Part shown: positions 10,407 to 21,494 of the stretch, in pieces
How the letters are laid out: every line of letters begins with the position of its first letter
How positions within the stretch are numbered: position 1 is the stretch's first letter
DNA from: Agarophyton chilense
Lineage: Eukaryota; Rhodophyta; Florideophyceae; Gracilariales; Gracilariaceae
Reading direction: 5' to 3'
Length of the DNA stretch: 64,000 bases
Assembly: GCA_030374765.1 (NCBI GenBank)
Contig: JARGXX010000117.1
Coordinates: forward strand, 620,001-684,000
Program-made: the position numbers and the translations under genes
The notes under the pieces: generated by a model
Database searches by the model: none
What the model was told of the DNA's origin: nothing
What the model saw: the letters and a program-made list of their open reading frames with translations, nothing else

Positions 10407-12776
10407 CTAACGCATTAAGTGGCCTGACGGCTCCAAGATGGCCATAAGCCATCGTAGGGACGATTGATCCGTGTAAACGGTAAAGTGCACACCCATGAGG
10501 TAGGGGCGGAGTGTAGAGAGGGCCCACACAACTGCGAGGCACTCCTTCTCCGACACGGAGTAGTTCCGCTCGTGGACATTGAGCGAGCGTGACCAGTACC
10601 CAATGGGTTTGCGTTCTCCTTCGGGAGTAGTTTGAAAGAGCGCACAGTCTACCTGGTAGTCGCTAGAGTCCGTGTCCACGGAAAACGGTAGTCCGGGTTT
10701 CGGTAACGATAGAATCGGTGCTGATGTGACAGCCTCCCTAAGGGAGTTAAAAGCATCCGTCTGGGCGGACGTAAAGGGGTCCAGTTTAGGTGGTTGACCT
10801 TTTCGCAGAAGCGCGTTCAAGGGGGCCGCGATGTCAGCGAAGTTAGGGATAAACCGTCAGTAGACGTTTACCAATCCTAGAAAGGAGCGAAGTTTCGTCT
10901 GGGTAGCGGGTTCTTTCGCCTTGCGAAGGGACCTCACTCGAGCTTCCTCGATCATTACACGTCCCGGACGGATAATGTGCCCGAGATACTTCACAGTATC
11001 GGTAAAGAACTCACATTTCCTCAGTTTGAGGGTTATTCCAGCATCACGTAGCGTGGTCATTATGTCCCTGACATGGGTGAGATGGTCATCCAGATTGTCT
11101 AAGAATACAATGATATCGTCCAAATAGACGAGGCAAGTACGCCACTTAAAGCGGGCCAACGAAATGTCGATAGCACGCTGAAAGGTAGCGGGAGCATTGG
11201 TTAGACCAAAAGGAATCCGTTTGAAACGGTAGAGTCCCGAGTGACAGACAAATGCAGTCTTATCTTGGTCCTCCTCCCTAACGGGAACCTGCCAATATCC
11301 CCAGTTGGCGTCCAAAGCCGTGAACACGGTAGCAGTGCCGAGAGAGTCGATGTACTCATCCATTCGTGGGATCGGATACACGTCCTTGACGGTAACATCA
11401 TTCAAGCGACGGTAGTCGATGCAAAAGCGCCAGGACCCATCAGGTTTCGGAGCCAGTACCACTGGGGATGCCCACGGCGACTGAGCCGGTTCGATCACTC
11501 CAGCTCGGAGCATTTTTTCCACTTGGAACTGTTCATCTTCTCGAGCCTTGGGGCCTGCCCTGTAAGGGTGTTGAGCCACCGGTCGGGTGTTCGGCAATAA
11601 ATCTATCCGGTGTTCCGTTGTATTTATCTCACCAAGAGAGCCATCCGAAATTGTGGTAAACTCCCGTAACATCTCACGCAGACTTTCACGGTGTGACTCC
11701 GGTACATGACCGAGGTCGAGTTCCTCGAGTTCTTTCACGGGGTCTACCCGGTCGTAACTCGTCGGAACGGGCTTCTTTTCTGTTTCGGCAGGTTGCGATT
11801 CCGAATCATTCGGTGATTGGACGGCAGCTTCCTCCCCCTCCTTAGAGTGAACGAGACCGAGGACTTTGGCAGCGGTCAGCCTAGTGGGGACCATCGGGGT
11901 GGGGTGAGGCATTACCGATCCAATAACTTGGGTTTTCACCAGTGACTGGGGGGTGGAGCCCAGATTGGCAACGAGCACGGTGAACGGCTTGTCTGGGACA
12001 ATCTGCGCGACTCCATTCGCCACGGCGAGTTGATATCCATCGTACAGAGATGAGAGAGGCTGAATGACTCGTAAACCGTGTTGACGGGAAGTGACACGCA
12101 CCCATACTTGGGACTCTGGCGGGATTCGGACAGACGCAGCCACGCGGAGCTTGGTAGACTCCCGAGAAGCGGGTGGAGGTTTCTGCGCAGCAGGGAGCGG
12201 TACGTGCTTCTTGGAGGCACGCCGCAGCGGACGACGGACAATCGGGACCGACGAGCCGTCTTCCATCTCAACACGCTTTAAGCGGGGCCTTATGGCGTCA
12301 ACGAATCTGTCACAGAAGTCACATCCCAAGATGATGGGGGCAGCCAATTTCCGGCGTACAATAAAGTCGAGTTTCACCACGAAGGAGCCCAAGCGAACGA
12401 CGAGAGCGACGGTTCCAACCGTTGACAACGGGTTGTTATTCGCGTCCGCGATGTCGGGCGCCACGCCAAGGCGGATCTGAGACCGCAAGGGTGGGGGCAG
12501 CAGCGACTCCACGATGAAATTCGGACCAGCACCTGTGTCCAAAACAGTAAGGACTCGAACCATAAACTGGGTAGAAAGGCCAAGGTCGGCATTCACCTTG
12601 TAATTGCGCTTGGCCATTACTAAGACTCTATCCGGGAACCGGCGGTTAAGAACACGTGTCCACGGTCGACATAGAACACCAAAGTGTTCAGAGTCCACGT
12701 CTGAGACGGCCTGTTTCCTCGTGAGGATTGTGACCGGGGAGCGAGGCGGAGACGCCTCGGGCGTCGTCAACCTCAC
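10407..12776 (-). pseudogene. Protease, reverse transcriptase and RNase H region of inner element (fossil)
   Basis: In order: an aspartic protease with VLDTGAGPNF; a reverse transcriptase with FCIDYRRLN, FTALDANWGYWQV, FGLTNAPATFQ and the catalytic YLDDIIVF; an RNase H with VDTDSSDY, NYSVSEKECLA and YTDQSSLRWL. All are textbook Ty3/gypsy pol motifs in the usual order. The region is slightly interrupted. Confidence 0.93.
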
Positions 12777-12814
12777 TGTTGGGGACGCCTCTCCCGAAGG
12801 GGAGACTCCCGAAA

Positions 12815-15007
12815 TCAGTTTTCCTTAGTCCCATCCGCCTGGGGCGGGGCCTCAGAATCCTGAACCACTAGCAATGGGGCGCCAGCGGCGGGGTTTGAAG
12901 GAACGGGGCGGTGGTCGGGAGCCTGCTCGGCAGGGTAAAGCAACGCATTGCGCAGTTTCGCCTCCGGAATACTCCGTGGAAAATCGATCTTCGCTCGAAG
13001 ATACGACGTCATCGGAACAATCCGCTTTTCCACTGGGGTCAACGCCTCATAATTACCGATTACTCGGGCTACTTCCCTCATGGTGAGGATACAGTCCGGT
13101 GAAATGTGACCGTGTTCGTAGCATATGTGGCATATGAGTCCCGGGCGTGAGGGTTGCAAACCGGAGCGAGCATCCGTGAACTTCACCGCTTGGCGGGTAT
13201 CCTTCCATCCAGGGCGACTCTGTCGGAGCGCACCGTTTGAATACGGGATGCGAGGTCCGTGAACACGGGGAGAGTCTGCGTACAGCAGGGGTCCATCCTG
13301 GGCCATGCCATATGAGTCGTCCGTCGTAGACGGTAGTTCGGTTGTCGGGACCGAATGGATGTCGCTTCGGGCGAAGTGTACGTTGTCGTACTACTGTTGG
13401 TGGCGCTCAATCGCAACCAGCGATAGGGATGGCGACTTCGTTTCCATCACCAACGCCTTGGCGGTTCGCGACCTGTGTCCGGGGGCACGAGCTCTTAAAG
13501 CGTCACCTTCCGCTTGCGCGTGTTGGACCAACTCCAGATACGTGGTCTTCCTTCGGTGTTCCCGGTAATGAGCCACGAGTGTTCGGATAGCGGGGTCCAG
13601 TCCATCGATGAACATGGTGCAGCGCTCTCCGGCGGAGTGTACGTTCCCACTACGGTGGAAAGCCTTGTTCAGGCGCACCGAGAATTCGGTTTCCGTTTCT
13701 CCAGACTTCCGGCGCGTATCGCGAAGAGCGAGAATGGCCGACTGAATCGCGTGATTAGTGGCGTAGGACCTCAAGAGGTATTGTACTGCTTCTGGCCAGC
13801 AGGTTGCCCCTCCTTCGGAGGCTTTAGACGAACCTCTTACAGAGTTCTATTGATCCTCGGCGAGGCCTTTCATAAAGTACGGGAGTGCAAAAAACGCCTG
13901 TCCTTCGGTCATACCGAGAATATCCGCTTCGGCGACGAACCTCGCAAGGAAATCCAACACCAAAATGGGGTCTTCTCCAGAAAAGCTCTGGTTCCTGAGA
14001 GACAGTTGCATACGCTTTATGCAATCCTTCATTCTACCCGTGCCACGGGGCGTGCGATCCAAAGAGGAGTTCTCTAGCCGATAGTATCGGTAAGAAACCA
14101 ACTTCTTGTACAGGGGGTTGGTGCATTTCAGCTCCTTCAACCCGGAGTGTTTCCTTCCCTTCTCGCGGGCGCGGATCACACCTTGGGTGTCAGACGACCG
14201 TTTAGAACGGGATGAACGCCTGCGATGGCCATCGTCAGAAGACGAATCTGACGAGTCCGACCCATTTGAATGGTGAGAGCCACGCGACGACCGTGAGGAG
14301 TTCGACGAGTCCGAGTCATCGCTGTCACGCTTTCCACGCCGACGGCGGGTATCGTCCCTTTTCCTCTCGTTTTTTGCTTGGTGCGACACAGCAACCGGCT
14401 TCTCCGGGACGTCTTCCATCAAGATGGTTTGCTCTAACGTCTGGAGACGGGCGCTAACACGATTGAATCGGGTCTCGACACCTTCCACGTAAGCGGCGGG
14501 ACCACCAAAACATTCCAACAGGGTGTTGACGTCCGCCCGCAACAAGCGGAGGTCGTCAACCACTTCCTTCATAGAAGAGCCATCACACCTGGAACGCCGG
14601 GCTTCGAACTCTTCCACGAAGGCATTGTGCGCTTCCGGCATTACGCAGATCTGCTGCCTCACATTTGAGTTGGTGTCGATGTGGAACTCGTTTTTCTGGG
14701 CCTTTTCGTCGGCAGGAGCCGGGTCATCCACGGCAGGGGCCGGTTCAGCACCAGAATTGGGTCCATTCTTCGACGCCTTAGGCGGTAGCTTGTTGTTCTT
14801 GGAGGAGTTCGACCCCTTACTCTTGCCTTTCGGAGCGGCTTGAGGTAGCGGCGGGGGAACCCTTCCAGGGTCTGCAGGCACCACGTCATTGACGGAACGG
14901 TTCCGCGTGATCGCGGGTTCCGCTTCCGACGGTAGTCGTGACATGGTTGTAGCGTTGACCACTAAGAATAGGACAACAAAAGCTTCCACCAAGTGGGTCC
15001 AAACCAA
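12815..15007 (-). pseudogene. Gag region of inner element (fossil)
   Basis: The Gag-like region opens with a Pro/Ala/Lys-rich segment, then a helical block, an Arg/Asp/Ser-rich stretch, a retrotransposon-gag core (ALRDTRRKSGETE, TMFIDGLDP) and a CCHC knuckle (CHICYEHGHISPDC) near its end, just before the protease. The knuckle and position identify it. It is broken. Confidence 0.85.
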
Positions 15008-15084
15008 GAAATTGGAAAGCAGATCTCGACGAGAGAAGACAGCACAGCAATGTGAAAAACAACCAAACCAGGTCCCCCTAGCCT

Positions 15085-15101
15085 TCTAAGTCGGGAGACC
15101 A
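15085..15101 (-). other. Primer-binding site of inner element
   Basis: On the minus strand, three bases after the 5' LTR, the sequence reads TGGTCTCCCGACTTAGA. A TGG start just inside the LTR is the mark of a tRNA 3'-CCA primer site. I could not assign the tRNA isotype by eye. Confidence 0.65.
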
Positions 15102-15104
15102 GTT

Positions 15105-16026
15105 TGTAGTGCAACGCCAAGGGCGGCGGAAACACACGAAGATGTCCGAGTCTTCCTCCAAGGAGGGTAGCACGGCGACGGAGCCTCTCCGGAGTGAACA
15201 CGACTAAGTCGGGGTGTAAGGCCGAGGTTCACCGGCACGCCAAGCGGGGAGAGTGCGGGATGCTAGAAGGGAGCAGACCAGGTATGAGCTGTATTCCACG
15301 GGAGTAAGCAAGTCTCGAGATCGAGTAATGCACCCACAGGAGTGGCGGTAAACCCGGTAAGCCGGCGCGCGGCACACGCGCGAGCGGCACGAATAACCAA
15401 CCACAAAGCAAAAGGGGGAGCTACCACGAGAGTGGGTAAGCGATAAAGGGGGGACCACCCAGTGGGGGCGATCGGGGGCATGGGCCACGAGAGCCAAAAG
15501 AAATATGTAGCAAACCCAATACTGGGGCGAGAACACGGCAGTGGTATGAAAGATATACACGCTAACAGCGGTGAGTCTCCTGTTGACGCAGGGTGGATAA
15601 GTCTACCGTTATTAACGCGGCTTCTCCTCCGTAGAGTGTGGAAGACTCGCGAAAGCAGAAAAAGACTTAGAGCCAAGAACCATGGTTGGGGAGGTTTACT
15701 GAGTGTCAGGGCGAGATCGCCCTGGCTCTATATAGTGTAGAATACTGTAAAGAGCTCCCTAACCTACTGTAATAAAGCTAAATAAATAGAGAAATATCCA
15801 GATATGCTGTGCCAACCTGTCCCGGGCCACCCGTGGTACACGTGTGTAAGTCACACCCGAATCGGGGCCACGACGCACGGCCGCCGGTGCACTTCGCGTA
15901 CAACGCGGATACACCTGGCTACGCCAGCCCGCTAGTAGCGGTATTACTCATAGATCTCACAAGTATCGCCCGAGGCGGAAAAACAACCAAGTCCTGGAAA
16001 ACGGCCCTCACGAGGGTTGCACTTCA
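15105..16026 (-). repeat. LTR of inner element (5' LTR relative to pol)
   Basis: A 922-bp direct repeat of 3998-4919 with the same TG and CA ends and about 17 mismatches. Followed immediately on the right by the AGCGT target duplication. Confidence 0.95.
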
Positions 16027-16031
16027 AGCGT
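16027..16031. repeat. Target-site duplication AGCGT, right copy
   Basis: AGCGT directly after the inner element, matching 3993-3997. It marks where the outer element resumes. Confidence 0.93.
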
Positions 16032-16625
16032 TCGAGAAGCAGAGCGAGTCACCCTCTTTGTAATACCACCGCGTCCATGGCCACGCGATGGGACGCTACC
16101 TGACATGGTTTGGAAGGCAGTAGCTCCAACCGATGAACGAGGTAATGACTCGACCTCCACCGCCGCGTGGAACACCAGCGGGTATTCATCCTTCTTCAGT
16201 GACGCCTCCTCGGTCCGTTCCGAGGAGACGGCAAACGTATCCAACCTTTCCAGTAGTACCGACACCGACCTTTCAGGTGCAACAGTTTCCATCCTACGAG
16301 GGCGAGCGGGTCCAGACCTTTGAGGTATCGTGGAGCGGGACCAATCCGAACTTAAAGGCATAACTTCAGGGGTATCAATCCCCTCGGAATCGCCGACTTC
16401 TTCAACCTCAATGGTAACCGGCACCTCAAGTCTCTCGAGCACTTGTGCCGCCTGTGGGAACGACCCACCCCTTCGAGGCATCGGTGGCGAATCCACGATG
16501 CGGCGCAAGGTGCGTCGACGAGGCACCGAATGGGTTCGAAAGCGCGCGTGGAGGTGTCGTGATCCTGTCATAGCCTTGAAGGTAAACCAGAGTGTAAAAA
16601 TGGGAAAAGGTCGCGCAATTACCAA
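16027..16625 (-). pseudogene. Antisense ORF of outer retroelement, upstream part (fossil)
   Basis: The reading frame on the minus strand belongs to the outer element and is cut off from its other part (2171-3997) by the inner insertion. It begins with a short basic, Arg-rich stretch followed by a Ser/Glu/Pro-rich segment, similar in character and position to the start of the inner element's antisense ORF. No known domain was recognised. Fossil. Confidence 0.65.
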
Positions 16626-17822
16626 CGGGGCGACTCAACACCAATAAGGTCTCACAACCGGAAGCTTCCACCACGGACCCAGGCCAACACTTCAATGGTT
16701 GTATCGACTCAGGCTCAGGCCCAACAGGCGCCACGAATCAATCCTTAAAAGGTAGAAGAAACGTGAAAGGTCGAGAAGCCAGGAAAACTTCAAGGAAAGC
16801 CGGACAGTACGATTACGGTCGCGACGCCGCCAATTAAGGGCAGCAATACCTGAACGGTTGTCAAACAGTGGGATCGACCAGATGGGACGGCGCGCACAGG
16901 GACCTAGGAGAAAAATGAAGTTTGAGCAACCGAGAAAGAAGCGATACCGAAAAGGTGTCCGCGAGCGCGCTATTGACACTGCATCGTTCTCATGATAGTC
17001 CCTATCTGAATGGTTGTCTCTCAATTCGTGCGCCGCCGTCGCCGCTCGCACTCCCCAACCGACACTGGCACCGAGTCCTGAACTTCAATGGATCACGCGT
17101 CGCGCACCGTGAACAACCGCCGGCGGACACCACTCCGATGCCCGCGCCGCTTTCGCTCGCTATACCTTTATGGTTTGATGGAAGGAGAAACGGGGCGTCT
17201 CTCACGAGTAGAAAGAGGCTCTGTCGTATAGTGGCAAAAGGTCTGACCTTTGAGGTTGTCGATATACTACACTGACCTTGTAGGTGATAGACGCGAGGGA
17301 TCATCGGCCATGCAGCTCCGGGCGAACTACCGTCTAGGTGTTGACAGCCACGTGTAGTGTTCACATGTACCTTCTGGTTGAGTAATTGTAATTGTAATTA
17401 TATTTATTCTAGTACAGTAGTGGAGTGGCCACCTGGCACTGTAGCCAGTGCTGGCCAGGTCTCTGACACTAGGTTAGAGACCGTGCTTTGCTGGCACCTC
17501 CCGGGTGATCTGGAGAGTGCAATCCACTGCATATAGGAAACTGCACCTTCTCCACCCTATTCTGATAAATACAGGCACAACTTGGGTCACAACTATACCT
17601 TTTGATTCATTGTTTCTCAACTACCACATAGGTTTTACCGCGCGTCGACGCCTACTATCGTTCACCTACACGGTATAGGCTAGATGTCCCGCCATTTGCT
17701 CTTGCGGGTTTTAACGGTGCCCTGTTACCATCGAAGTTTATCACGTCTACCTTCTAAGGTTGAGCGTCACCACGCTCCCTAGACAAGACAGTAGCATACC
17801 CCAGAGGTGATTGTACGACACA
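16626..17822 (+). mobile_element. Right end of outer retroelement, probably including its 3' LTR
   Basis: By analogy with the inner element, the 3' LTR of the outer element should start close to the start of its antisense ORF, near 16.63 kb. The stretch ends near 17.82 kb, where composition changes abruptly to AT-rich. It contains an AT-rich TATA-like patch near 17380-17410 and two small inverted repeats (about 17427-17460 and 17457-17481, the latter with a GGTCTCT/AGAGACC stem). No second LTR copy is in the window, so the exact ends are unresolved. Confidence 0.5.
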
Positions 17823-18745
17823 TAAAGGCAAACTTGCGTTGTGTTCTTCAAAAAAGCTCATTAAAAAATAGTACGAAAAAAGATTTTTTTTATACAAAAA
17901 ATGAATAAAGACGGACTATATTTTTATAATTTTTTTTAACACGATAATTGCAAAACAAATTGAGTTTTGTAACAAATGTTTTGGGTTAAACATCTGAGAG
18001 TGTTTTTGATGGCAAAACTTAAGAAACGCTAACAAAACTAGAGTTTTGTAAAGCTATAGTGACTTACAAACGTTATGATAAAATAATAAAGAGTTATGTG
18101 CTGCTTTTTTTCTACTTTATGTATGAATTAAATAAGTATTTTTTAGCAAAATATTGCGCTTGTAAAAGAGTCAAATGTTTAGAAACAGTACGTGATATGT
18201 TTAAATATGACTGATATGGATCACCCATGACAAATTTCCGATATACACTTTATTGAAAACACGTATGAAGTGCTAGATATTATGTTTAATGGGCAAATTA
18301 GGCATTTCAGTACAGTTTTTTATTCGATCATTTGTATCAAAAATTACTGTGACAACATTATCTCCAATTTAATTCATTGTTTTATTTAATAAATGATAAT
18401 ACGCTCTATAAGTGTCATTCGGGTTAAAAAAGCGAAAAAAAACTACTGAAAGCGCGCTATAGAGAATATGACGAATGAAAGGATATGTTTTTGAAAGAGT
18501 GTTTTGACGTGATATTTTTCATGTGTTGTTTTTATTGATTGTACTGTAGTCGAAAAGGCAATTTACGAAATTTTTGTGCAAGGGATATGTTATTAAAACA
18601 GACTTTATTAAGATGTTGATATAGCATAACATGAATGAAACAGTGTTTGTTGTTCTGTTCTAATTTTTGCCTTTTACAGTAGCCCTTGCTTGTTATCTTG
18701 AAAAATAGGAGCGCTTTTAAAAGATGGAATCAGTTTTTATGCTTG
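17823..18745. other. AT-rich gene-free island
   Basis: A strongly AT-rich stretch, by eye about 30% GC, with many T and A runs. It lacks long reading frames and recognisable motifs. It separates the retroelement block from the gene-rich part. It could be old degraded sequence, organelle-derived DNA or a structural region; nothing in it decides. Confidence 0.6.
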
Positions 18746-19359
18746 TTTAATTGGTTTTATACGCAGGCTACGTTTCATTAAAAACACTGAACAAGAAGTC
18801 AAACGACATAAAGCTGCTAATGGAATCTCCGACGAATTCGCAGGTAAAAACGATGTGGCCGGTTGCAGTTCTTTCGTGTACCGCGGCGCATTGGGGGGTA
18901 CATCGAATTGAGTACCAGCTCGTTTCATTGGCTGTTGATCAGTCTATTGTGTACGTCGCTTACGCCATGTATGTTGCCCTTGGCCCTGCACTCTTTACTT
19001 TCATTCGTTGTGCGTGTTGTACACAACAAAGCCCTGTACACGACGATTGTTTGTTACACGTTGTGTGTGGGGACACGCTGTGCGCTTGTGTCACGTATTC
19101 CACGTTTCCGGTCGCGGGAGCACCCAACGCTGGTGCAGAAAACAACAGTTACGAAGGGTAGTTGACGGCGCTAGCGGCTGACGTGCCGACTGCCACGCAC
19201 GCGCGGCTGCTCATTGGGGCGTGTATTCTATGCACATCGCCCCCGCGCTTTCCGCCCGCCCGCACCGCTCACGAGACTTTCCCCGAAAGACGTCCTACCC
19301 ACCGACACACGCGCACAACAAAGCCCGTTGCGTCCACCCCCCACCCCCCCCCCCCCCCA

Positions 19360-19391
<32 letters not shown>

Positions 19392-19549
19392 CCCGATTTT
19401 GTACCGCTGCAGTCAAACGCACCGCGCCCTCCGCTCCCTTCTGCACTGCCGTTTCGCTCTTGTGAATCTTCGTCGCTTGCCTTGCCGAGCGCGTGTGTTC
19501 GCAGTGTGTGTTCGCAGAGCGCTTTGCGCTTGTCTTATGCTTGCTTTAG
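18746..19549. other. Upstream region of the DUF2009-type gene
   Basis: No convincing gene. Composition returns to moderate GC. The stretch holds an almost pure C tract at 19335-19395 and Pro-coding shadows of it. It is presumably the promoter and 5' leader region of the gene at 19550. Confidence 0.5.
19335..19395 (+). repeat. Poly-C tract
   Basis: About 60 bases of nearly uninterrupted C with a few A and one T, roughly 155 bp upstream of the following start codon. The G-rich complementary strand could form a quadruplex. The length in the assembly may be inexact because such tracts are hard to sequence. Confidence 0.85.
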
Positions 19550-21394
19550 ATGATGGGCGCTGACAGTCGAGCACATCCGGCGGGAGAGTTGGCCGCCGTA
19601 TTGGATGAGTCTCTTGGAGGCACCGATGTTCCGAACGGCGCTCATCCACCCTCAACGCTTGATGATACCCAAATTGAGAAACTCGCCCAGCAGCAAGAAC
19701 TCTCCCGTCGCGCTTTTGACGCCGTCTTGGAGAAGAGCTCGCAACAGTGGCGCGCTGAAACCGATCCCAGGGTGCTTGCTGATGCGCTTGTCACCATTCT
19801 TGATCAAATCAGAGGCCCAGCCCTCTCGCGAGTTGGTCCTCACACTCAGCAACACCAACCGTCGTCTTCGCAGCCCGATGCACACCAAGCGGATGCAAAT
19901 GATCACGATATCAATATGGACCACTATGATGACGCAATCGATACTCCTTTACAAAATGGTCATTCGTCTGATAAAAAACACAGCTCGTCCTCTATTGCCG
20001 CCAGAGCCAAGTATATCCCGTTGCGCTTGTCACAGACCGAACGCAAAATTCTTCGCTTGGTTGAAGCCGCCCTCAATGTCAGTGAGTATACCGATGTCGT
20101 CGATGTGCTGGCTACTTCGCGCATGAAGACCAGACAGAGAGTACACACCCAGATTCGAGATTTGTGCTCCATCCTCACCGGCCTGGCAGTTGCCATGGAT
20201 TATAACAAGGGCCAGAAGCTTGTCAAGGACCGTGACTTTGCTGAAAACCAGCCTTTCTTTCAAACTGCATTTGAGATTGCTCGTCGCCATAAAGTCGCTA
20301 ATCCTGAAAAGAGCCGGGACATTTATGGAAAACTTATTCATATGTTGCAAGACTCAGTCAATGATGAAATTGTGCGACTCTTGGAGTTCTCATGCGTCAA
20401 ACCCCTCATTACGGTCGCTACCTATTTGGAAGAACGTGGGGGTCTTGAGCTTTTGGACGATCCTCTTATTGAAAAAGCCACGGCCGAAATCATTCCTGAT
20501 GGAAAGAATCGGCGCGCTGTACAGCGTGAGATTCAGGCGAAAGAACATGCTGTATCTGTGCTCGCCAAGCGATACAAAAACGGTCGCATTCTCGATGAGG
20601 ACGAAGTGCGCCGTTGCTTGTATTCTATTGGAGACAATAATGCGTACTTGCGCGGTGCTCGCGATCCTTGCGATACTATGATCAAATACCTTCATGCCTA
20701 CTTTAAACCTGAACGACCCGCTGACAAACGTGATAGTATCGCCATCACTGAAGGTGTGGCAGGCGCCCGCCTAACGCATGACCATGTCAGACAATTTCGA
20801 TACGTATTTCAGAGTTTGGCTTTGTGGAGAGAGGTTTGTCATGAAATGTACAGACTGTGGTATCTCAGTGAAAAGGACTTGCTTGATGCCAAGAATCCTT
20901 ATCACCTGCGAAATACTGGTCAGGGTCTCAACAGAGTACAGGCAGCCCCTAACGTTTCACGTGCCATGTATGAAATTTTAAATACAGTGCAAAGACGGGT
21001 CGGAAAATGGGTAGGCTCATCCGTTGTGCATTTGGGAGACTATAACGTTCCAAACGCTCTTACCTTTATCGACAAGTATGCTCAAGTTCAAAGAATTTTG
21101 GGGCCCTTGATCACATGCATCCGTCGTATCGGTGAGATCGCTGCCAATGACAAGAGTATTCAAAAGTATATCAATGAAACTTTTGGAGGGGTGGAGCCAG
21201 CTCGAAAACTTATTTTGAGAGACTTCTTTAGACATGCCTTTGATGGCAGCGGTGCAAGCGATTGGTTTAGTGCGGGTTCTTGTATTGATGGGCGACTCAC
21301 TAGCGCGTGGAATTGGTGCAGTGATGTTGAGAGGAAGACATATTGGCCCCTGTTTTTGCTCACCGGGTTTACTGGATTTGACGGTGACTTTTGA
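19550..21394 (+). CDS. DUF2009-family conserved protein
   Basis: A 614-residue intronless protein. After a hydrophilic, Gln/His/Asp-rich N-terminal segment of about 150 residues, it matches from memory the eukaryotic DUF2009 family, found in plants and several protists and without a known biochemical role. Characteristic stretches are VEAALNVSEYTD, the RDFAENQPFFQT region, NPEKSRDIYGKL, CLYSIGDNNAYLR, TGQGLNRVQAAP, VGSSVVHLGDYNVPNAL and the end block AGSCIDGRLTSAWNW...LLTGFTGFDGDF. The conserved domain reaches the very C-terminus, so the 3' end is complete. No signal peptide or membrane segment is seen. The start at 19550 is the first ATG of the frame; a short overlapping frame upstream is not supported. 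It is convergent with the KEOPS subunit gene, about 100 bp away. Family assignment is confident, function unknown. Confidence 0.85.
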   Translation: MMGADSRAHPAGELAAVLDESLGGTDVPNGAHPPSTLDDTQIEKLAQQQELSRRAFDAVLEKSSQQWRAETDPRVLADALVTILDQIRGPALSRVGPHTQQHQPSSSQPDAHQADANDHDINMDHYDDAIDTPLQNGHSSDKKHSSSSIAARAKYIPLRLSQTERKILRLVEAALNVSEYTDVVDVLATSRMKTRQRVHTQIRDLCSILTGLAVAMDYNKGQKLVKDRDFAENQPFFQTAFEIARRHKVANPEKSRDIYGKLIHMLQDSVNDEIVRLLEFSCVKPLITVATYLEERGGLELLDDPLIEKATAEIIPDGKNRRAVQREIQAKEHAVSVLAKRYKNGRILDEDEVRRCLYSIGDNNAYLRGARDPCDTMIKYLHAYFKPERPADKRDSIAITEGVAGARLTHDHVRQFRYVFQSLALWREVCHEMYRLWYLSEKDLLDAKNPYHLRNTGQGLNRVQAAPNVSRAMYEILNTVQRRVGKWVGSSVVHLGDYNVPNALTFIDKYAQVQRILGPLITCIRRIGEIAANDKSIQKYINETFGGVEPARKLILRDFFRHAFDGSGASDWFSAGSCIDGRLTSAWNWCSDVERKTYWPLFLLTGFTGFDGDF

Positions 21395-21494
21395 GGAAAC
21401 AACGATGATGCATACCGCACTTCTAGTTACAGATCCTCGCACTTAATGATCTCAACCCACTGCTGTCGGGACACTCAAGAGGAACATCGAAACC

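Larger units (their letters stand above)
3998..16026 (-). mobile_element. Inner Ty3/gypsy chromovirus-type LTR retroelement (12.0 kb, fossil)
   Basis: A structurally full-length element of 12,029 bp with pol on the minus strand. Order along its sense direction: 5' LTR (15105-16026), primer-binding site, gag, protease, reverse transcriptase, RNase H, integrase, long hydrophilic linker, chromodomain, antisense ORF, polypurine tract, 3' LTR (3998-4919). LTRs begin TG, end CA, and differ at about 17 of 922 aligned positions (about 1.8%) with no length change, so the insertion is fairly recent. An age in years needs a lineage-specific rate I do not have. The reading frames carry roughly half a dozen to ten interruptions, so it is read as broken. 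It is inserted in the antisense ORF of an older related element. Confidence 0.93.

Noticed and set aside
3998-16026. CRISPR-like or bacterial mobile element interpretation of the repeats
   Set aside because: Two 922-bp direct repeats with TG/CA ends, target duplication and gag-pol content identify an LTR retroelement.
17823-18745. Possible tRNA or rRNA fragments in the AT-rich island
   Set aside because: No T-arm-like consensus or rRNA core motif found by eye.
18751-19161. 136-codon plus-strand ORF between the AT-rich island and the DUF2009 gene
   Set aside because: No family resemblance, unusual Cys/Val composition, overlapping alternative frame of similar length; read as chance.
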